From assembly GCA_008690995.1 (NCBI GenBank), contig VRMN01000023.1, positions 1 through 64,000 of the forward strand: a stretch of 64,000 nucleotides of DNA, given 5' to 3'. Source of the stretch: Porphyridium purpureum. Its lineage: Eukaryota > Rhodophyta > Bangiophyceae > Porphyridiales > Porphyridiaceae. The notes below the pieces were generated by a model, which saw nothing but the letters and a program-made list of their open reading frames with translations, was not told the DNA's origin and made no database searches. Position 1 is the first letter of the stretch; every line of letters begins with the position of its first letter. A program made the translations under genes and the position numbers. Below, piece by piece: positions 28,887 to 39,659 of this stretch.

Positions 28887-31800
28887 ATGAGCATCGAGGC
28901 CGTTCCGAGCTTGTCAAAGTGCGACACACCGGCTGATCCATCCGATTTACTACCGGTGTCATGGGAGTACGGGACTGTGAAGATATTCGACAAGGCAGTC
29001 CTTTGTTCAGTGCGTGGGAGTATCGACCGCCGACCCTTTGTTGCAATCCGCGTCCTCGATTCTTCCGGACTGTGGCTTCCGATAATAGCGCTAGTGGACA
29101 CGGGAGCCACGGGGTACTCGTACACGTCGCGGACGGTCGCCGAAAGATGGGGTGCCACGATGGAGCCTACTGGTACGCGCGTGGACCACGCGCAGGGAGG
29201 AAACATGGGCCCGGCATGGGAGACACTCGTCGAGGTAAGGCTGGGACAACTTCGAACGAAGCTTCGATGCATCGTCGTCGAAGAATTGGCGGAAGACCTG
29301 ATCATTGGCATGGAATTCTGGCACCGTCACTCGCATTCGCTCAACTTCAAGAACCGAATCGTCGAGATGCGGAACGGCGAACATATTCCGTGCTTCACAA
29401 ATAAGACGAAGGAAAGGTCGTTCATCCGAAGCGTTATGGATACAAAGATTCCGGGACTCGGACAATGTGAAATTCTCATCGAGCTTCCAGAAGGTGTTGT
29501 GGACACACATCAGAGAACGTGGACCATACAGAACAAGTCGAAGGAGCCAGTCTGCATCCGCGCTGGGCAAAAGCTGGCGAGTATTCGAGTGACCGAATCG
29601 CAAATGGGACGAGAGACTCTCGATCTCATCAATGCGCTTGACCTCGGTCATATCCTCGACTCCGGCACTCGGGAGAAGATTCGTGGGGTTCTCAAAAAGC
29701 GGTGGCGAGTGTTCCGAGCAGAAGCCGGAAGGGCCCGCTCTGTCGAGCACGTAATCCGGGTGGAGCCGGGCGCGACCTTTCCCGCGGCGAAATTGCGACG
29801 ACGGTCGGAGGCAGAGCGCGAAGCCGAAGAAACAATGGTACGCAAGCTCCTTGATCATCGTGTCTTGGAACCGTGCAATGGCCCGTTTGCCTCGGCAAAC
29901 GTCTTGATCCGGAAACCGACGGGTGCGTGGCGATTAACTACGGATTTCAGGAACCTGAACGCCATTACGGTGAAGGATAAGTACCCGATCCCACTCGTGC
30001 ATGAATGCCTCGATTGGGCTGGTCGATATTCGTTGTTCAGTACTCTCGATTTGACTGACGGGTTCTTTCAGATCCCGCTGCACGCTGATTCCCGAGACTT
30101 GACCGCGATGATTACCCCACTGGGGCTTTTCCGATACTGCGTCATTGCTCAAGGCATGTCGAATAGCCCAGCAACATTCCAACGATTGATGAACACGGTC
30201 CTCGGTGACCTGCGCTGGAAACACGCACTCATTTACATCGATGACCTCATCGTAGGTTCATCGTCTGGAGAGGATCACATTCAAATACTGGATCAAATTC
30301 TGGAACGCTTCGAAAGAGAAGGTCTCACATTTTCTTTGAAGAAGTGCTCCTTCATGTGCACCAAAATCGAATTTCTTGGTCACCAAGTGCAAAATGGTAA
30401 GATTCGCCCGAAAGAGCGAAACATCGAGGTCATCCGACAATGGACCGAACCGAGAAATCCGACAGAAGTTCAGCGGTTTCTAGGCGTTGTGGGCTGGTTT
30501 CGTGAGTTCGTTCCGAACTTCGAGCGCGTCGCAGCTCCGTTGCGTGCGTCTCTCGAAGGTCTCGCCATGTCCGCGAAAAAACATTCGAAGAAGCAGGTCG
30601 TTGAATGCAGCGATTGGGCCAATCGGTTTGGCGCTGGGCAGAAGCTAGCATTCGAGGCCCTTAAGTCGGCGCTGACGGACCCAACGGTGGTTTTGCATCA
30701 GCCATCTGCGGGAGCAGAGTGGGTCCTTGATACAGATGCCTCGTTGACGGGACTCGGAGCAGCGCTGTATCAGCGCGTTTCGAGCGAGTATCGACCGGTG
30801 TGCTTTCTATCGCGGTCATTGACTGCCGCGGAGAAGAACTACGCCGTGACAGAACTAGGGTGCCTTGCGGTTGTGTGGGCGGTACGTAAGTGTCGGCATT
30901 ATCTATACGGTGAGTCGATTATAGTCCGCTCTGATCACGAGCCGCTCCGATGGTTGTTGAATCTGCGGGAGCCGAGGGGCCGTCTAGCAAGGTGGGCATT
31001 GGCTTTGGCAGATTATTCGTTCGTTATTGAGTACGTGAAGGGTGCGTCGAATAAGGTACCTGACGCACTCTCGCGTATGAATCTCGACGAACAAGAAAGC
31101 AGGAGTTCTCGTGGCGACCGCGTGGCGTACCTCGTCACAGCTGTGAGTGAAGACAGCAACACGGCACACGAACTACCAACTGACGAAGAGCTGAAGGCAG
31201 CGTACCCGAGAGATGAGCTCATCGCCAAAGAAATGGAGAACCTCGCTCGAAGCACACCACAGTACAGCGACCCGGAATACTTCTGGAACGAGGCGGGCAT
31301 TCTGATGGCGGCAACAAAAAAGCCTCGGCGTGTGGTTCCGGATGCGTTCGTGAGTCGTGTTCTGGGATACTATCATTCAACGGGTGCAGGCGGGCATATG
31401 GGCGCGGCTAAGACGATCTCAAGGATCGCGGATGCGTCATGGTACTGGCCGGGTTGGACCTCGGATGTCAGCGAATTCATCCAATCATGTCGGTTTTGCT
31501 CAAGGCGAAAGGGTCTGCGAAGGCAGCAGGTAGTCATCGGCAGACGTCGGCCAACGCGACGCTTCGAGCTTGTTGCAGTCGATCTCCTCACGATTTCCCC
31601 GAAGACACCTCGCGGATATACCAAGGTCTTGGTGGTCGCTGATCTGTTCACTCGTTTTACCGTCGCAGCACCGGTGGTCGACGAGTCAGCTCGATCTGCG
31701 GTGGAAGCTTTTCTGCACGTATGGGTCGCACCGTTTGGGCCCCCCGAGGACCTTCTTAGTGACAACGGACCTGCATTTCGATCCGAGTTTTTGTCACGAG

Positions 31801-32651
31801 TCAGCCAGCTTCTCGGCATCAAGGTCTTTACTATGGCACATAATCCAAAAGCAAACGGAGTCGTGGAACGCTATAACCGAACGCTGTGCGGCTTGTTATC
31901 CGGCATGATGGCAGATCACGACGCGTCTATCGGGTGGGATCTGTGGCTTCCGTTATCCGTGCACGCTTATAATTCGTCGCGACATTCATCGACTGGCGTG
32001 AGTCCATACGAAGCTATGTTTGGACGTACTGCGAATGACTATTCTCAGCCAGCGATCGACGCCGAGCTGGAAACGGACAGCCTCGAGGAATTTGGCTATC
32101 AGCTACGCGGTAGGATTCGGATGATGCATCAAGTAGCGTTGCGCGCATCGGATAAAAGCCACGACAAGGATGCGAGGCGCAGTGCCGAAAAGGTCACAAA
32201 GCAAGGCCAGCGCCTCTCGGAGGGCGACGCGGTAATGCTCTGGCGTGGGGTGAGTACACTTCAAGGTCGTAAACTCGAGAGCCCGTGGGTCGGTCCGTAT
32301 ATACTCGAAGTCATCGATGGCGCCCGCGCTACGATCCGCAATGCCTTGGAGACATTTTTCGTGCATCTTGACAGGCTGAAGCGTGTTGATCAATCTGTAG
32401 AACTCAGGGATGACTTCAACGCGGATGGAGAGCGTCGCGACAGTGTCCTCTCTGAGATAGCAAGTTTGCAGAAACAGCGCCTCATCGATGGCTCCACCGA
32501 GTTTCTCGTCGCGTGGTACGGGGCCAAGCGCTCTGAATGGACTTGGGAGAAGTCCGAGGACTTGCCGGAAACATTGGTTGCCGAGTTTCTCGAGTCTGCG
32601 CAAAATCCCGCTGATGTCCTTCGATCACGGTCTGGTCGTCGGTTCCAATAA
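28887..32651 (+). CDS. pol: Pol of element D with chromodomain
   Basis: A 1254-residue open frame with, in order: aspartic protease (LVDTGATGYSYTS, near residue 70); reverse transcriptase about residues 330-500 (YIDDLIVG); RNase H about 610-730 (DTDASLTGLGAALYQ; SDHEPLRWLL); integrase about 820-1040 (zinc region HSTGAGGHMG...CRFCSRRKG; DLLTISPK; LLSDNGPAF; NGVVERYNRTL); and a C-terminal chromodomain about 1195-1240 (EFLVAWYGAKRSEWTWEKS). It is typical of Ty3/Gypsy chromoviruses and looks complete. The ATG at 28887 lies 54 bases after the gag terminator in the same phase, so the protein may be made by read-through rather than from this ATG. Confidence 0.93.
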   Translation: MSIEAVPSLSKCDTPADPSDLLPVSWEYGTVKIFDKAVLCSVRGSIDRRPFVAIRVLDSSGLWLPIIALVDTGATGYSYTSRTVAERWGATMEPTGTRVDHAQGGNMGPAWETLVEVRLGQLRTKLRCIVVEELAEDLIIGMEFWHRHSHSLNFKNRIVEMRNGEHIPCFTNKTKERSFIRSVMDTKIPGLGQCEILIELPEGVVDTHQRTWTIQNKSKEPVCIRAGQKLASIRVTESQMGRETLDLINALDLGHILDSGTREKIRGVLKKRWRVFRAEAGRARSVEHVIRVEPGATFPAAKLRRRSEAEREAEETMVRKLLDHRVLEPCNGPFASANVLIRKPTGAWRLTTDFRNLNAITVKDKYPIPLVHECLDWAGRYSLFSTLDLTDGFFQIPLHADSRDLTAMITPLGLFRYCVIAQGMSNSPATFQRLMNTVLGDLRWKHALIYIDDLIVGSSSGEDHIQILDQILERFEREGLTFSLKKCSFMCTKIEFLGHQVQNGKIRPKERNIEVIRQWTEPRNPTEVQRFLGVVGWFREFVPNFERVAAPLRASLEGLAMSAKKHSKKQVVECSDWANRFGAGQKLAFEALKSALTDPTVVLHQPSAGAEWVLDTDASLTGLGAALYQRVSSEYRPVCFLSRSLTAAEKNYAVTELGCLAVVWAVRKCRHYLYGESIIVRSDHEPLRWLLNLREPRGRLARWALALADYSFVIEYVKGASNKVPDALSRMNLDEQESRSSRGDRVAYLVTAVSEDSNTAHELPTDEELKAAYPRDELIAKEMENLARSTPQYSDPEYFWNEAGILMAATKKPRRVVPDAFVSRVLGYYHSTGAGGHMGAAKTISRIADASWYWPGWTSDVSEFIQSCRFCSRRKGLRRQQVVIGRRRPTRRFELVAVDLLTISPKTPRGYTKVLVVADLFTRFTVAAPVVDESARSAVEAFLHVWVAPFGPPEDLLSDNGPAFRSEFLSRVSQLLGIKVFTMAHNPKANGVVERYNRTLCGLLSGMMADHDASIGWDLWLPLSVHAYNSSRHSSTGVSPYEAMFGRTANDYSQPAIDAELETDSLEEFGYQLRGRIRMMHQVALRASDKSHDKDARRSAEKVTKQGQRLSEGDAVMLWRGVSTLQGRKLESPWVGPYILEVIDGARATIRNALETFFVHLDRLKRVDQSVELRDDFNADGERRDSVLSEIASLQKQRLIDGSTEFLVAWYGAKRSEWTWEKSEDLPETLVAEFLESAQNPADVLRSRSGRRFQ

Positions 32652-33566
32652 GCGCACGCGAGCCTTTCCTCGTGAGTTTGAACGCGGACTTCGAGTCTCT
32701 CAGATCCAGCGCGGTTGCGCCTTGAATGTACACAGTGTGCGACAGCGAATCCCACATTCATTTCGTCGAAGCGCCGATGCGCAGTCGAAAATAAGTCGAA
32801 CAGCAGAGAACGACAGTTCTCACATCGCGCAGGGAGGCGTCGTGGAGCCGAAACGAGCGTTCGCGCATTGCCCTCGATGTCGAGATGGAGGCTGCACCGA
32901 TTTGTGTCACCTACGTCAACTCAAACGCAGAGAAAGAGTGCGCGCATCGAGTTTGCCTCGACGATGAAACTTTCGACTACAAAAAAAAGTGCACTTCGAG
33001 TTCTCCTTGAGTTCACCGGCAGACCCGGCTAAAAATTGGCATGTGCGTTGCGTCAGCCTAGAAAGTGAACGATGCGAAAGCGTTTTCTCGTTGCTTTCAC
33101 CTTTGCGAAGATAATCGCATTCACAATTTCCGGCCGGGAAATCCGCAAAAGTCGCACTCCGCGCGCGAGCGAATGCGTGAACCGCTCTTCGAGTTTCTAG
33201 GGCCAGTGTTTGTCATTTCCTTGGATGATGTCCCGGAAAGCTTCACGAGTCGTCTGGCGTTTGTTCGCCCGCACAAGAAGTGTTCGCAGTGTTCGAGGCC
33301 TTCGACATCTTCGTGATGCTCTGGCTCGGGTGTTCACCTGGTGTTCAGTACTTGAGGTACAGTATTGTACCTACTGCGTCCGTTTCGCGCTCGATCCGAA
33401 GCATTACTCGTCCTTTTCCTCGTCTTTCGATCTCGTTTTTTCAGACAGTCGTTGCACATTTTCGCGTGTAACTTTGCACGGTTCCGGTTTTACGGTTTTC
33501 TCCGACAGACTGTCCAAGTTCCTCTGCCGCGCACTAGCGCAAGCGGCTTAGGGGTTAGTGGGGATG

Positions 33567-33854
33567 TGTCATGACTCGCTCTCTCCGCCGTACCCCTCCA
33601 CGCACTGTACAGCACTGCCCCGCACTGTACCATAACAATCCTTGTCCGTACCGGGCAGCGGTTATTCTTAGGTTCTTAAACAGTCTAACGGTTAGCGTAG
33701 GGTAGAGAAAGGTATTTAAGACCGCCGTCGCGGCGATCTAGCAAGAGTAAAAGAGAGGGCCGATGGGGCCAGCAGGATTGGGGTATAGGTTCTCCGTGCG
33801 GCCGGGCTAGCGGAGGAGGGGAGTGAGTGGGCCATTCAGGACCATATCACGGCA
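33567..33854 (+). repeat. 3' LTR of element D
   Basis: A 288-bp LTR with one difference from 26918-27205. A GTGGGGATG polypurine tract lies directly upstream. It is followed by the CATA target duplication and the interrupted Tc1/mariner transposase. Confidence 0.94.
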
Positions 33855-34780
33855 CATATGCCAATGTGAACGCTTCAAAGCTGACTGAGGCGGTCAAAAC
33901 AAAGATTTTTAACATCGCTAAGCTTCCGAACATTCACACGGCACGTCAGGTTCAAGCAGCTCTGCGAATTCGTGGAGCTAAACCAATCCAAAGCTTGACG
34001 ACAATCAGGAAGGCAATGAGTGTCACGCATGCATACCGCAAAATTCCAGCTTGTCCGCCACTGACACTCAATCGCAAGCTCAAGAGGCTGGCCTGGGCCA
34101 GGCATCATCAGCTGGAACAAACCAATTGGGCCGCAATTGTGTTCACTGACGAAAAGAAGTTCAACCTGGACGGACCCGATGGTTTCCACAAGACGTGGGT
34201 TGAGCGTACGGCGGACGTTCCGAACGTTTGGTCGCGACATTCCGGCGGCGGTGGATGCATGGTTTGGAGTGCAATTTCTGCAAGAGGAAAGATTCACCTT
34301 CATTTTATTGAGGGTCATTTACGGCTGCAAAATATTTCTCCCTGCTTCGAGAGGACAATATGCTGGACCGCTGCCGTCAGATAGTGGGCCCGAACATGGG
34401 TTTTCAGCAGAATAACGCGCCAGTGCACAAAAGTTGCCTGGTTAAGAATTTCATGAATAACGAGAATGTGGAGCTCCTAGACTGGCCAGCGTACTCGCCG
34501 GACTTCAATATTATCGAAAATCTGTGGGGAATACTAGCGCGCAAGGTTTACGAGGGTGCAAGGCAGTATCAGACGGTGCTAGAGCTCAAGAATGCCATTT
34601 TACTGGCTTGGGAGACTTTGGACCAGCCTGTGATGGCCAATTTGTACGCGTCGCTGCCGAAACGAATATTCGACTGTGCGTGTCTTCAAGGCGCGTACGT
34701 GCAAGGAAACCGCGACCAATTCTGATTCTCTATGGCTGAGTAATGGCCAGAAATGTGCCGTGTCCCCTATCCGTTTCGAC
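33855..34780 (+). pseudogene. Tc1/mariner remnant, 3' part
   Basis: It continues the transposase cut by element D: ANVNASKLTEAVKTKIFNIAK, then the catalytic domain with IVFTDEKKFNLDGPDG (first Asp), QQNNAPVH in place of the usual QDNAP (second catalytic Asp is Asn), and DWPAYSPDFNIIENLW (Glu, Tc1-type DD34E spacing). A frame change lies near 34320-34360. The right inverted repeat is 34760-34776. A related GTCCCCTATTTGATTT stretch at about 34868 may mark the outer end. With a lost catalytic Asp, a frame change and a 6.9-kb insertion, it is inactive. It resembles the intact transposase at 44052-45065 throughout. Confidence 0.85.
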
Positions 34781-34889
34781 CTATTCCACATTCCCTTTTC
34801 ACCGGACCTCTTTCCCTTTTATAGTAAAGCAGATCATTTTGCTAGTGAAACTTGAAAAAACGTACTGTCCCCTATTTGATTTGGTCGCA

Positions 34890-35558
34890 CTTCACATGGT
34901 GTGTTTGAGGAAGCACGCTCGCGGCGCGCGAGCAAGGCGTAGATGCCGAGTGCCAAAGTTGCTCGAGGAATGTGTTCGTGCGCATGGCATTTGTAAAGAG
35001 CCTGCATACGCTCCCAAAAATGTCACCAGCCATCTTTGTGGACATACGACACAAAGTATCCCTCATCAGACCGTTCTGGGGAGCACAGAACATCCGCGGA
35101 CTCAGGCCCATCTGGCTGCACGTACATACACTGGCGAGGCCTGCTGATTTTCGGCGCACATTTGCACCGAGCCATTGGTCCTAATCCTCGTTGTGTAACC
35201 GTCGCATCAGAGCAGAGGCACGAGCATCCTTTTCGACAGCACCAGGATGAACTTGGCGCGTGGCTAGCAGAGCGCAGTCCGTGCAGCCACTGGCGCCGGA
35301 AACGCGCGACCGCGCTTGGATATTTCAGCCAGCAACAATAAAGTGCTACATGGCAGGCCTTCCGCAGCAACACAATGACATTATTGCGACGCGCCAGAAA
35401 ACATAGCCCGTCCCAGGCGCAGCAACCATGTCGGTGTTCGCAGGGTCTGTTCAGCCAGTGGCCCCCTCATGTGCGCACCCGACACACGCTCACGAGCGAC
35501 CGGCGCGACACCGGGACAGTGCTCAGCCCTTCCAGAACCCAAAGACACCAGCGCTGAC
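34890..35558 (-). repeat. Conserved 3' flank of WD40-EH unit 2
   Basis: It is homologous to 13830-14757 and the flanks of units 3 and 4. The ~130 bp next to the gene is nearest to unit 3 (GTTCAGCCAGTGGCCCCCTC), while units 1 and 4 share a different version. No gene is seen. Confidence 0.7.
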
Positions 35559-37790
35559 CTACTTCCAGTCCTCCACCTCCGGCCCGCCCGGCCACGTCCC
35601 GAGCTCCGGGAAGCGCCGCACAATAACTCTCATATTTGCCCGCTTGCTGGGCTGCTTCCGAAACCACAACCACTCGTCCAAGTTCGACACAGCGTGAGAC
35701 TCTAAAAGCAAAGCGCACGCACGCTCGGCGCGCTCCGAATCACCACCAAGCACGCCAAACAGGTATTCCTCGAATCCTTCGTACGATTTCCGCCCCGCCA
35801 CCCACTTTTCAACTTTCTTCTTGTCCGGAAATGACAGCCTTGCAAGCTCTTGAAACTCCCTCATGTCGTGCAGCGCGTCACCGTTCAACTTGCGCTCCCT
35901 CACATTCCTCACCGAGGCCTCATCAACCTGGAAGACCTCTTGCAGCACTCGAGCCAGCTGCTCACATGTCAGATCATCCAGCGCAGTTTCCGCAAGCGTC
36001 TTCTTCAAGTCAGCACCCTGGCTGTCGTTTCGGGACGGCCTGAACGGATCTGACACCGGCTCCGACACCGGCTCTAGCACCGGTTCTGGCACCGGCTCTG
36101 GCACCGGTTCTGGCACCGGTTCTGGCACCGGCTCTGGCACCGGTTCTGGCGCCGGCTCTGGCACCGGTTCTGGCGCCGGCTCTGGCACTGGTTCTGGCAC
36201 AGGCTCCGGCACCGGTTTTGGCGCCTGCTCGGGCGCCGGCTCGGGCGCCGGCTTCGCGACATTAATTTTGAAGTCCGCAATCAGTTCCATCTCGCCACCT
36301 GCCGCCTCCTTCACATCCAGCCTCATTCCCTTCTGCGCCATTGCCACCAGACGCAACGCAGTCTTGAACCGCTCCGTGTCCAGGGACGAAAAAACCCCTT
36401 GACTGGTTGCAAGGCCCCAGATCTCATTCAGCACGCGGTTCCGCAGTCCAGACTTGGACAAAAACGCTACCGCTTCATGCACGTCCACCTCCCCGCTTCC
36501 GTCTGCGACAGCCACCTTCCAGTACTCCTCATGGCGCGCTGTCTCCAACGGCGTGCGCAAAACCGTGTCAAACCGGTTCCAACCCGGTACGTCGATCTTG
36601 GCGTGCAAGGACAACGAACCTTGCTGCACACGTGCGAGGCTCGCCTCCTCGCCGTTCTGCGCCAGCGCAACCCACCGCAGTGCGAGCACAAAGTCGTCGT
36701 AGGTGAGAGCGCGCTTGCCGCGAGCTGTCGCAATCTCGTCCCACATCCGATACAGCACCGACATCGGCAGCCGCGCCTTCGAGAAGAATACCAGTGCATT
36801 CTGAGCGTCCAACTCTCCGCTCCGATCCGAGTCGACGACCTTCCAATAATCTTTGCAATAATTTTCCTCGTCCGCGGCGCTTGACGTTCCTTCGGGGCCA
36901 CACTGGAGGTCGCTCGTGTCCCACACCTTGGCCGTTTTGTCGCCGCCGCCAGACGCGACGACGCGGCCGTCGGGCGAAAAAAGCACCACACGCACCGAGT
37001 TCGAGTGCCCCATCAATGTGCGTACGCACGCGCCGGTGTGTGCATCCCATACCTTGACCGCTTGGTCTTTGCTGCCAGACACGATGAACCGGCCATCGGG
37101 CGAGAAGTGAATCGCGCTCACCGCATCTGAGTGCCCCTCCACTGTGCGCACGCACGCGCCGGTTTGTGCATCCCAAACCTTGACCGTCGTATCCTCGCTG
37201 CCGGACGCGATGTACCGGCCATCGGGCGAAAAGTGCACCGCGCTTACCGCACCTGAGTGTCCCGTCAATGTGTGCTCGCACGCACCGGTGTGTGTGTCCC
37301 ACATCCTGACCGTTTTGTCCCAGCTGCCGGACGCGATGAAGCGGCCATCGGGCGAAAAGTACACCGAACTTACGGAATTTGAGTGCCCCATGACGGTACG
37401 CACGCACGCGCCGGTATATGCATCCCACACCTTGGCCGTTCTGTCGCTGCCGCCGGACACGATGAACCGGCCATCGGGCGAAAAGCGCACCGTGAAAACC
37501 AAATTTGAGTGCTCCGTCAATGTGCGCACGCACGCGCCGGTGTGTGCGTCCCACACCTTGATCGTTCCGTCATGGCTGCCGGACGCGATGAACTGGCCGT
37601 CGGGCGAAAAGTGAACCGCACTCAGCCAATCTGAGTGCTCCGTCAATGTGCGCAAGCACGCGCCGCTGTGTGCGTCCCACACCTTGATCGTGTCGTCAAA
37701 GCTTCCGGACACGATGAAGCGGTCATCGGGCGAAAAGTCCAGGGCGACCACCGCATACGAGTGCCCTACCAAATTCAACGCGATCGCCAT
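35559..37790 (-). CDS. WD40-EH-EH repeat protein, copy 2
   Basis: A 743-residue protein starting [11 protein letters not shown] at 37790. It has seven 42-residue WD40 repeats (residues about 1-300), two EH domains, a long Pro-Glu-Pro-Val/Ala linker (the longest of the four copies, about 36050-36250) and the shared C-terminal region. Both EF-hand loops are altered relative to the other copies. The first, [12 protein letters not shown], has Asn at position 12 instead of Glu; the second, [12 protein letters not shown], has Val at position 1 instead of Asp. Calcium binding is therefore probably reduced or lost while the EH fold and its Trp residues remain. The linker type (ending [15 protein letters not shown]) matches copy 4. 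The frame is intact. Confidence 0.9.
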   Translation of the reverse strand: MAIALNLVGHSYAVVALDFSPDDRFIVSGSFDDTIKVWDAHSGACLRTLTEHSDWLSAVHFSPDGQFIASGSHDGTIKVWDAHTGACVRTLTEHSNLVFTVRFSPDGRFIVSGGSDRTAKVWDAYTGACVRTVMGHSNSVSSVYFSPDGRFIASGSWDKTVRMWDTHTGACEHTLTGHSGAVSAVHFSPDGRYIASGSEDTTVKVWDAQTGACVRTVEGHSDAVSAIHFSPDGRFIVSGSKDQAVKVWDAHTGACVRTLMGHSNSVRVVLFSPDGRVVASGGGDKTAKVWDTSDLQCGPEGTSSAADEENYCKDYWKVVDSDRSGELDAQNALVFFSKARLPMSVLYRMWDEIATARGKRALTYDDFVLALRWVALAQNGEEASLARVQQGSLSLHAKIDVPGWNRFDTVLRTPLETARHEEYWKVAVADGSGEVDVHEAVAFLSKSGLRNRVLNEIWGLATSQGVFSSLDTERFKTALRLVAMAQKGMRLDVKEAAGGEMELIADFKINVAKPAPEPAPEQAPKPVPEPVPEPVPEPAPEPVPEPAPEPVPEPVPEPVPEPVPEPVPEPVLEPVSEPVSDPFRPSRNDSQGADLKKTLAETALDDLTCEQLARVLQEVFQVDEASVRNVRERKLNGDALHDMREFQELARLSFPDKKKVEKWVAGRKSYEGFEEYLFGVLGGDSERAERACALLLESHAVSNLDEWLWFRKQPSKRANMRVIVRRFPELGTWPGGPEVEDWK

Positions 37791-38250
37791 CCCTCTTTTT
37801 CGCTTCACGTGCGCGTCGCCGCGCACTTCCCGTGTTCTTTTGCGGCAACCGCACACCCGCCCGTCCACAAACAGGCCTTCACCACCGGCCCTCCCACACA
37901 CTCGTGCGCGCCCACTCCGTTCCGTGCGGCGAAACTAGACGCCAATCACGATTCCCGACATCCATCCACCGCCGCTAAGCGCGCGCGCTCGCATTTTCTA
38001 CCATTCCACCCGAAACGCCGGATCTGGCGCCGAATGGAGGCCCGAAATATCGTAACGCGGCTGTGTAAATAGCGACTGGCGTTTTCCCGCCCGATGACAT
38101 ATCGCGCCTGCTGCCGCGTAGCACGCACGATAGACAGTGCAGAATCAGAACGCGTCTGTGCGCGTCTGCATGGACGCGCGCGCATGTTGTGTGACCGCAA
38201 CCCGCCCCGCCCTCGACCGCGCAGCGCTGGAGGTGGATGCATAACGCGCT
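37791..38250 (-). promoter_or_regulatory. Conserved 5' flank of WD40-EH copy 2
   Basis: It shares the pyrimidine-rich leader and the CCACCCGAAACGC / GGATCTGGCG block (near 38006-38030) with the other three units, then a distal part matching units 1, 3 and 4 (GAATCAGAACGCGTCTG). It is presumably the promoter and 5' UTR. Confidence 0.5.
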
Positions 38251-38899
38251 AGTTCGTGTTTGTCAAAACCACTTTCAACACTTTATCAGAGCGCACGTCA
38301 TTGTCAGGCTGTACCACTGAGCCACGTGCAGACAAGCAGTCGTGCCAGCATTTCCTAGACAGCGTTGATCATGATACAACGTACCAGCAAGACAAGATCA
38401 CCAACCAGAACAATGCCGATCCGTGTGCATGCGTGTCCACCAGGGCCTTAGTGCAATTGACACATCGGCGCGTGGCAGTGCCGTCGGGTGTAAACGAAGG
38501 GCCGCTTGCGGAGCTATGCAACTTTGAAAATAAATGTAAAAACAATAAGGAAAAAGTTTGTGAAAACAAGAAGGGGTCTTATTCATTCGCGACACTGCCT
38601 GGAGTAGAGCAACTCGGCAGTGCGACATCTCTCTACGAGCTTTGGAGGAACCGGCTCACGTTCGGGCAGACCCCGCGCTTGGTGTAAACAAACGAAAGCA
38701 ACAACACGTGTATTTCAACAGTTGCAATTCCAGGAAAGGAGAAAAACGAGAATCCAACCTTACGCGTACAGGCCCGACGTCTGGAACTTGTCCAGACATG
38801 AGTACCGTGCGGTCAGTTCAGACAATCGAGACGAGCAAGAGCATCAAACGACGTCCGCGATAGCTGCAAGGCGGTGTTTTGGAAGCTAGTGGCGACGTG
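38251..38899. other. Spacer between WD40-EH units 2 and 3, no gene recognised
   Basis: About 650 bp with no supported coding region and no terminal repeats. Short open frames here have no recognisable domain. Confidence 0.5.
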
Positions 38900-39659
38900 T
38901 CAGGAAGAGTCACAAGGAGCGGTCGCAGCGAGTCACCAAGAAACTCGCGGATATGGTGGGCGCGGGTGCGAATGTTGTGGATGAGGAAGCACTTTCACAC
39001 TGCACGGGCACGGCGTAGATGATGAATGCCATAGTTGCTCGAGGAATGTGTCCCTGTGCGCGTGACATTTGCAAAGAGCTTGCGCACGATCCCAGCAATA
39101 TCACGCCCGGCCAAGTATTAAATCACCAGTCAATTTTTGTGGACATGCCATACACAGTATCCCAGATCAGACCGTCCTGGGGAGCACACAACATCCGCGG
39201 ACTCAGGCCCATCTGGCTGCACGCACATAAACTGGCGAGGCTTGGTGATTTTTGGCGGACATTCGCACTGAGCCACTGGTTCCAATCCTCGCTTTGCAAC
39301 CGTCGCAGCAGCGCGTAAGCACGAGCTTTGTTTTACACCGCATCCGGATTAACTTCGCAGGTGGCTTGCAGAGCGCAGCCCGTGCAGCCACTGGCGCCGG
39401 AAACGCGCGACCGCGCTTGGATATTTCAGCCAGCAACAATAAACTGCTACATGGCAGGCCTTCCGCAGCAACACAATGACATTATTGCGACGCGCCAGAA
39501 AACATAGCCCGTCCCAGGCGCAGCAACCATGTCGATGTTCGCAAGGTCTGTTCAGCCAGTGGCCCCCTCATGTGCGCACCCGACACACGCTCACGAGCGA
39601 CCGGCGCGACACCGGGACACTACTCGTCCCTTTCAAATCCCAAAGACACCAGCGCTGAC
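38900..39659 (-). repeat. Conserved 3' flank of WD40-EH unit 3
   Basis: It is homologous to the 3' flanks of the other units. The part nearest the gene is closest to unit 2, and the distal part (ATGATGAATGCCATAGTTGC) is closest to unit 1. Confidence 0.7.

Larger units (their letters stand above)
26918..33854 (+). mobile_element. Ty3/Gypsy chromovirus element D, looks whole, very young
   Basis: LTRs 26918-27205 and 33567-33854, each 288 bp, differ at one position by eye. The target duplication is CATA (26914-26917 and 33855-33858). It sits inside the transposase of a Tc1/mariner element. The leader has a 14-bp palindrome at the primer-binding position and five hairpin repeats. Gag is 27717-28832 and Pol 28887-32651, in the same phase. 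About 0.9 kb of 3' non-coding DNA and a polypurine tract precede the right LTR. No break was seen. Confidence 0.95.
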
